A stretch of DNA of 64,000 bases from Parapusillimonas granuli (lineage in GTDB: Bacteria; Pseudomonadota; Gammaproteobacteria; Burkholderiales; Burkholderiaceae_B). How positions within the stretch are numbered: the first letter of the stretch is position 1; each line of letters starts with the position of its first letter. The position numbers and the translations under genes were made by a program. The stretch lies in assembly GCF_013416525.1 (NCBI RefSeq), contig NZ_JACCEM010000003.1, positions 186,001 to 250,000 on the forward strand, read 5' to 3'. The notes under the pieces are model-generated. The model worked only from the letters and a program-made list of their open reading frames with translations, had not been told where the DNA came from and made no database searches. Of this stretch, positions 59,515 to 64,000 are shown piece after piece.

Positions 59515-60486
59515 TTACTGCGTGCTGATGTTGTTTTCCTTGATCACTTTCATCCAGCGCTTTCGCTCTGCGTTCATGTAGGCAGCGGCCTCTTGCGGCG
59601 AGCGCCCGTCGGGAGTGACGCCCAGGCTCGCAAGCCTGTCCTTGATTTCCGGTTCGGCCAGCACGTCGGCGAACGCTTTCTGCAGCGTTGCGATGCGCTC
59701 CGCGGGCGTCGCGCCGGGCACGATGACGCCATACCAGTTGGTCACTTCATAGCCGGGGACGCTTTCGCCGATGGTGGGCACGCCGGGCATGACGGGCGAG
59801 CGTTCTTTCCCGGTGGTGCCCAGCGCCAGCAGTTGGCCGGACTGGACGAAAGGCAGGCCGATGGCGGTGGCTTCGAAGGTGACGTCCACCTGGCCGCCCA
59901 CGACGTCCTTGACGGCGGGATTGCTGCCGCTGTAGGGAATGTGGGTCAGTTTGGTGCCGGTTGCGGTCTTGAAGAGTTCGCCGGCCATGTGCGGCAGCCC
60001 GCCGTTGCCGCTGGATGAGAAATTGATCTTCTCGGGATGCGCTTTCGCGTAGCGGATCATTTCGGGAACGGACTTGAACGGCGACTTCGGATTGGCATAC
60101 AGCACCATGCCGGAAGCGCCGACTATCGTCACCGCGGCCACGTCTTTTTCCATGTCGGCGTTGAAGTCCTTGACCAGCCCGGGCGATATGCTCAGGTTGC
60201 CCATCGTGCCCATGAGCACGGTGTATCCGTCCGGCTCTGATTTCAGCAGCTGTTGCAGCGCGATGATGCCGCCCGCGCCCGCCTTGTTTTCTATGACCAC
60301 CGATTGGCCCAGCCGCTCGCTGAGGCGGGGGGCGATCAGGCGGCCGATGGTGTCGATGGCTCCGCCGGGAGGAAAGCCGATCATGACGCGTATGGGCCGT
60401 TCGGGATAGGCGGCGCCGGCCGGGCCGGCCGGCAGCAGCGCGGCCACGCCGGCGGCGAGTGCAAGTCCACAGGCGAGTTTCTTCAT
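59515..60486 (-). CDS. Bug-family tripartite tricarboxylate transporter receptor
   Basis: A 323-residue periplasmic receptor with a Sec signal (MKKLACGLALAAGVAALLPAGPAGAA) and the family signature YPERPIRVMIGFPPGGAIDTIGRLI, followed by VVIENKAGAGGIIAL. GGGAG precedes the ATG at 60486; the 41 upstream codons of the open frame are not needed. It is transcribed with the TPP enzyme and is divergent from the propeller gene over 209 bases containing a clear inverted repeat. No permease genes are adjacent. Confidence 0.92.
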   Translation of the reverse strand: MKKLACGLALAAGVAALLPAGPAGAAYPERPIRVMIGFPPGGAIDTIGRLIAPRLSERLGQSVVIENKAGAGGIIALQQLLKSEPDGYTVLMGTMGNLSISPGLVKDFNADMEKDVAAVTIVGASGMVLYANPKSPFKSVPEMIRYAKAHPEKINFSSSGNGGLPHMAGELFKTATGTKLTHIPYSGSNPAVKDVVGGQVDVTFEATAIGLPFVQSGQLLALGTTGKERSPVMPGVPTIGESVPGYEVTNWYGVIVPGATPAERIATLQKAFADVLAEPEIKDRLASLGVTPDGRSPQEAAAYMNAERKRWMKVIKENNISTQ

Positions 60487-60594
60487 CTGGTCTCCCGTTT
60501 TTAAGGAAATATTATTGAATAGAGGAAATGAATCTATTTCTTGTCGTGTGCCGCTGCCGCGAGCCTCATCCTTGCTGCGGATGGTCGGCACAGA

Positions 60595-60610
60595 ATTGAT
60601 TTGAATCAAT
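60595..60610. promoter_or_regulatory. Operator-like inverted repeat between Bug and propeller genes
   Basis: ATTGATTTGAATCAAT is a perfect 7-bp inverted repeat with a 2-base spacer in the AT-rich part of the divergent promoter region, 86 bases before the propeller gene start. The IclR protein encoded at 62.3 kb is the nearest candidate to bind it. Confidence 0.45.
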
Positions 60611-60695
60611 ATAAAAATATTACCATATAGTAAGATTTATTGTATATTTCGGCCTTTGCGCGGGTGCTCCGCGCAGGCATCAACAGGGAGAAACG

Positions 60696-61718
60696 ATGGG
60701 AAGGCGCATAGAGGCCTATGCCGGCACCGCCGGCCATTCGGCCTGGTTCAGCGACGATCTGGGGCAAACGTGGGTGCATCCCAACAGCCATTCAGGCATG
60801 TACCTGGAGGCGCGAGTCTGGTCATACAGCAGTCACGCGGCGCAGCCGACGGTGTTGTGGGCGGGCACGGACATGGGTTTGTTCCGATGGGATGAAACCA
60901 CCACGCGCTGGACGCCGGTGGCTTCTCCTTTGAAAGACGTATGGTCGGTGGTCCAGCACCCCGATGATCCGGACCTGCTGTTCGCCGGCGGGCGTCCGGC
61001 CGAGCTTTATCGCTCCGAGGACGGGGGCGCCAGCTGGGTCGGCGTGCCCGCGCCGGGCATGGCCGATTTTTCCCCCATCAACCAGGGGCCGACCCGGGTG
61101 ACGCAAATCCTCGTGGACCCGCTGGACCGCGACATCGTGTGGGCGGCGATAGAGATCGGCGGCATTTTCCGCAGCACGGACCGCGGCAGGAGCTGGGAAG
61201 CCCGCACGGAAGGACTGATTTCTCTGGACGTCCATGGGCTGGCGATCATCCGTCGTGAAAATGGCCGCCGCATCATGTTCGCGACCACCAATCAAGGCCT
61301 GCATCGCAGCGACGACGGCGGCGAAACCTGGGCCTTCCAGAAGCTGGATTCGCCCTGGCAATATACGCGCGCGGTGGTGCCCAGGGCCGACACCGACCGT
61401 ATCGTGTTTCTTACCAACGGAAACGGGCCGCCCGGAAATGACGGCAAGCTGCTGCGCAGCGACGATTACGGGGACAGCTGGCGCGAAGTCCCTTTGCCGG
61501 GCAAACTGAACAGCACGGTGTGGTGCGTGGCGACGCATCCCCATGATCCGATGCTGCTGTTCACGTGCACGAATCTGGGGCAGCTGTTTCGCAGCCGGGA
61601 CGGCGGCGACAGCTGGGAACGCATGCCGCATGAATTCGGCGAGCTGCGGGCCCTGCACTGGCGCTGGGCGGAAATTCCCGAAGGGCGGCCGGCCCATTCG
61701 ATCACGGTACGCAAATGA
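60696..61718 (+). CDS. Cytoplasmic Asp-box beta-propeller protein
   Basis: A 340-residue repeat protein with six Asp-box motifs (SxDxGxxW type) at residues 19-26, 107-114, 160-167, 205-212, 255-262 and 300-307, and a degenerate one near 61-72. This spacing fits a seven-bladed propeller of the sialidase/BNR type. No signal peptide is visible, and the sialidase arginine triad cannot be assigned, so glycosidase activity is doubtful. It begins a plus-strand unit with the carboxymuconolactone-decarboxylase-fold gene 44 bases downstream. The role may be lactonase- or isomerase-like; this is open. Confidence 0.8.
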   Translation: MGRRIEAYAGTAGHSAWFSDDLGQTWVHPNSHSGMYLEARVWSYSSHAAQPTVLWAGTDMGLFRWDETTTRWTPVASPLKDVWSVVQHPDDPDLLFAGGRPAELYRSEDGGASWVGVPAPGMADFSPINQGPTRVTQILVDPLDRDIVWAAIEIGGIFRSTDRGRSWEARTEGLISLDVHGLAIIRRENGRRIMFATTNQGLHRSDDGGETWAFQKLDSPWQYTRAVVPRADTDRIVFLTNGNGPPGNDGKLLRSDDYGDSWREVPLPGKLNSTVWCVATHPHDPMLLFTCTNLGQLFRSRDGGDSWERMPHEFGELRALHWRWAEIPEGRPAHSITVRK

Positions 61719-61762
61719 GGCGGCCGAAAGGCGGCCGGCATGAATCAATCAAGGAACAGACA

Positions 61763-62335
61763 ATGAGCGAACGCTTTCCCCGGATTCCACCCGAAGCCAT
61801 GTCAGACAAGCAGCGCGAAGTCGCGGCCGAGATAGCCGCCGGTCCGCGCGGCGAGGTCAAGGGGCCGTTCATCGCCCTGCTGCACAATCCCGAGCTCGCC
61901 GGCTGCTTGCAGAAGGTCGGCGAGCACCTGCGCTTCGGCACCGGCCTGCCGGCCGAGGTGGTCGAGCTGGGCATATTGATCACCGCCAGGGCCTGGGACT
62001 GCCAGTATGAATGGATGGCGCATCGCCGCATCGCCGCCGGCACGACCACGCTGAGCGCGGAGATCATGGATGCGGTGGCACGCAACGAGCGTCCGGCGCC
62101 CATGCCGGAAGAGCTGCGGGACGTCTACGAGTTCTGCACCGAGACGCAGCGCCTGGGCGCGCCGGGGCGCGAGGCCTACGGCCGCGTGGAGGCGCGCTAT
62201 GGCAAACGCGGCGTGCTGGATCTGCTGGCGATCTGCGGCTACTACACCTTGCTGGCCATGGTGCTCAATACCGCCGAACCGCCCTTGCCCGACGGCATGG
62301 CGCCGCCGTTGAAACCGATGCGCGGCGCGGGTTGA
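61763..62335 (+). CDS. Carboxymuconolactone decarboxylase family protein
   Basis: A 190-residue AhpD-like protein: GPFIALLHNPELAGCLQKVGEHLRFGTGLPAEVVELGILITARAW, then DCQYEWMAHRRIA. The EWxxH region resembles the catalytic or base residues of the CMD family, but the CxxC pair of AhpD peroxidases is missing, so a hydrolase, decarboxylase or isomerase role is more likely. AGGA precedes the ATG at 61763. It is co-directional with the propeller gene and convergent with an IclR gene seven bases away. Confidence 0.88.
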   Translation: MSERFPRIPPEAMSDKQREVAAEIAAGPRGEVKGPFIALLHNPELAGCLQKVGEHLRFGTGLPAEVVELGILITARAWDCQYEWMAHRRIAAGTTTLSAEIMDAVARNERPAPMPEELRDVYEFCTETQRLGAPGREAYGRVEARYGKRGVLDLLAICGYYTLLAMVLNTAEPPLPDGMAPPLKPMRGAG

Positions 62336-62342
62336 CGGCGGC

Positions 62343-63122
62343 TCAGCCCACCGCGCGCGCGGGCAGGTCCACCACGTTGGCCGATGTGGATATCCGCTCG
62401 CTCACCTGCCGGCCGGCCTCCAGCACGAGCGGTATGGCGGCCGCGAAGGCGGTTTCGCTGGTCGTGCAGGCGGATGCCGCCAGCGCAAGGCTGCCCAGCA
62501 CGTCTCCGGCGCGGTTGAACAGCGGGGCGGCCACGGAAAGAATCCCGGGGTTGTATTCGCCGAAGCTTCTGGCATAGCCCTGCTGGCGGATCTGCTTGAG
62601 GGTCAGCCGAAAGCCGTCCCAGTCGGCGCCCAGCCCCACGCTGGCGATGCTTTTGCGATGCTTGGCGAAGATGCTGCGCAACTGGTGCACGGGCAGATAG
62701 GCGAGAATGATCTTGGCCGACGCGCCGGCGACCAGGGGCCTGCGCTGGCCCCGCGTGAACAAGGCGGACGGCGCGTTGGGGGCCAGCGATTGCTGCACGC
62801 ACATGATGCTGTCGCTGAACAGGATACAGAGCAATGAGCTGAAGCCGCTGTCCGCCGTCAGTTTTTGGATCACCGGCGTTCCGGCGATGTAGACGGGGTC
62901 GCACAGCCGGATGGTGCGGTCCATTTCCATGATGCGCGGCCCCAGCACATATGAGCCGTTGGCCACGCGCGCAAGCAGCCCCGCCTGATGCAGCGACTTG
63001 ATATACCGGTAACAGGTCGACGCGGGAATGCCCGCGTACCGTATCAGGTCTTCAGTGGCCCAAACCGGCGCCGCGGGCGTGAACACATCCAGCAGGTTCA
63101 GCATCTTGTCCAGGCTGCTCAT
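62343..63122 (-). CDS. IclR-family transcriptional regulator
   Basis: A 259-residue regulator with a winged-helix N terminus (LDKMLNLLDVFTPAAPVWA, then IRYAGIPASTCYRYIKSLHQAGLL) and a GAF-like effector domain (GFSSLLCILFSDSIMCVQQ, then LVAGASAKIILAYLP). The ATG at 63122 is chosen over a longer frame that begins in a non-conserved region. It is divergent from the maleate-isomerase-like gene over 248 bases, so it probably controls that gene and perhaps the TPP/Bug/propeller units. Confidence 0.9.
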   Translation of the reverse strand: MSSLDKMLNLLDVFTPAAPVWATEDLIRYAGIPASTCYRYIKSLHQAGLLARVANGSYVLGPRIMEMDRTIRLCDPVYIAGTPVIQKLTADSGFSSLLCILFSDSIMCVQQSLAPNAPSALFTRGQRRPLVAGASAKIILAYLPVHQLRSIFAKHRKSIASVGLGADWDGFRLTLKQIRQQGYARSFGEYNPGILSVAAPLFNRAGDVLGSLALAASACTTSETAFAAAIPLVLEAGRQVSERISTSANVVDLPARAVG

Positions 63123-63370
63123 CGCTCTCGTCAAATCCGTCCATTCAAAAAAAACGCCGAAGCGGGGCACAGGCACCCCGCCGAACAGCCTCTCGGCGCC
63201 GCTCCGGCGTCTTGCGGCCCGCCCGATAGATTACTTCATATCCGAAAGGCCTTGCGACTCGCGCCGCCGCCGGCGCCCGCGCGCCGGCGGGCACGCGGGG
63301 ACAGGTTTAAGATTAAAATAATTATCGTATGGCAAGAGAATTTAATGAACTAGAAAAGAGGCAGACCGGC

Positions 63371-64000
63371 ATGACCGAGCAAGAGGGCGCCACGGCGCAA
63401 AAAACGGGATGGAAAGTGGGGCTGATCGTCCCGATGAACAACACCACCATGGCCCGGGAAATCGCCGGCTGGCTGCCGGCCGGGTCGGAGGTCGAGGTCC
63501 TGCGCATCCCGCGCGGCAAGGGACTGATCACGCCCGAGGTCTTGCCGGAGTATGTCCGGAACACGCTGGACCTGGCGGCGGGCATGAGCAAAGGCCTGGA
63601 CGTCGTCGCCTATGGCTGCACCGCGGCCGGCTTCGTCGCCGGGCCCGAGGGCGAAGCGCGGCTTGCAAGGGATCTGGAATCCGTGACCGGAACCGCCGTC
63701 GTCACGACGGCCCGCTCCATGGTGCTGGCCTTGCGCGAACTGGGCGCGCGCCGCATTGCGCTCGTGTCGCCCTATAGCGAGACCGTGAACCGCGCGTTGA
63801 TGAAATTCCTGGATGAAGACGACATCGAGGTCCAGGAGCTGGCCAGCTTCAACGCGCCGGACGTCGATGCGTTGGGTCGCATCACCGAAGACGAGGTGGC
63901 CGCCCTGGCACGCAAGACCATGACCGCCTCCTGTGACGCGATGTTCATCGCGTGTTCCCAGCTGCCGACCCTGGGCGTGCTGGACGGCCTGTCCGCCGAG
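63371..64000 (+). CDS. Maleate isomerase-like Asp/Glu racemase (partial)
   Basis: The first 210 residues of an Asp/Glu/hydantoin racemase-superfamily protein, cut by the window end. The two cysteines of the superfamily are present: C83 in YGCTAAGF and C195 in FIACSQLPT. The segment LIVPMNNTTMARE near residue 18 and the short N-terminal extension resemble maleate cis-trans isomerase and arylmalonate decarboxylase. Both cysteines are retained, which favours isomerase or racemase over decarboxylase, where one cysteine is lost. AGAGG lies upstream of the ATG. Confidence 0.85.
   Translation, partial: MTEQEGATAQKTGWKVGLIVPMNNTTMAREIAGWLPAGSEVEVLRIPRGKGLITPEVLPEYVRNTLDLAAGMSKGLDVVAYGCTAAGFVAGPEGEARLARDLESVTGTAVVTTARSMVLALRELGARRIALVSPYSETVNRALMKFLDEDDIEVQELASFNAPDVDALGRITEDEVAALARKTMTASCDAMFIACSQLPTLGVLDGLSAE

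Noticed and set aside
60696..61718. Reading the Asp-box protein as a true sialidase
   Set aside because: No signal peptide and no assignable arginine triad or FRIP motif; Asp-boxes alone only show the propeller fold.

Overview
The window looks like chromosome of a GC-rich betaproteobacterium of the order Burkholderiales, family Alcaligenaceae, closest in style to Bordetella or Achromobacter. The reasons are a DUF3460 gene beside scpA, three Bug-type tripartite tricarboxylate receptors, the pilD-coaE-zapD and PCMT-tolC gene orders, and generally high G+C. This is a judgement from gene content and protein style; no database search was run. I see no insertion sequence, phage, CRISPR array or rRNA. 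One tRNA gene (Pro, anticodon CGG) is present.

Layout. 0-8.4 kb is housekeeping: a diiron ferritin-like protein, heptose-1-phosphate adenylyltransferase (rfaE2), PCMT-tolC, thiD, thiG, and btuB-btuF behind a cobalamin riboswitch. 8.4-16.6 kb is an AT-richer catabolic island: two crotonase-fold proteins, a Bug receptor, an NDP-forming acyl-CoA synthetase, two adjacent complementary acyl-CoA dehydrogenases and a divergent LysR regulator. 16.7-21.3 kb has B12-dependent methionine synthase (metH) and an MmyB-like regulator. 21.3-25.6 kb is a LysR / PLP deaminase-desulfhydrase / Bug / M20 amidohydrolase set. 25.7-29.4 kb has a DHA2-type MFS pump, DUF3460, scpA, panC and a HTH-only LuxR protein. 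29.4-32.5 kb holds a lipoprotein, a shortened prepilin peptidase, coaE and zapD. 32.5-41.6 kb is a translationally coupled mdtABC-like RND efflux operon with its NodT outer-membrane lipoprotein. 41.6-44.7 kb has a Nudix-ThiE fusion, a DUF815 ATPase, ispB and the tRNA.

44.8-55.8 kb is a second catabolic block: GntR regulator, EctD-like Fe(II)/2-oxoglutarate dioxygenase, SDR, TRAP receptor, SCP-x-type thiolase, AMP-forming CoA ligase, IclR regulator, fused TRAP DctQM permease, two overlapping PPC/DUF296 genes and a winged-helix regulator. The likely logic is uptake by TRAP, activation to a CoA ester, hydroxylation or oxidation and thiolytic cleavage; the substrate is unknown. 55.9-57.6 kb is a GAF-GGDEF diguanylate cyclase behind a small multi-pass membrane protein. 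57.9 kb to the end is a third block: a TPP-dependent acetolactate-synthase-like enzyme, a Bug receptor, a cytoplasmic Asp-box beta-propeller, a carboxymuconolactone-decarboxylase-fold protein, an IclR regulator and the start of a maleate-isomerase-like Asp/Glu racemase, cut by the window edge.

The strongest candidates for undescribed biology are the EctD-like/TRAP/PPC block, the heteromeric-type acyl-CoA dehydrogenase island, and the propeller/TPP/maleate-isomerase block. Several good inverted repeats sit in the matching promoter regions and are listed as putative operators.
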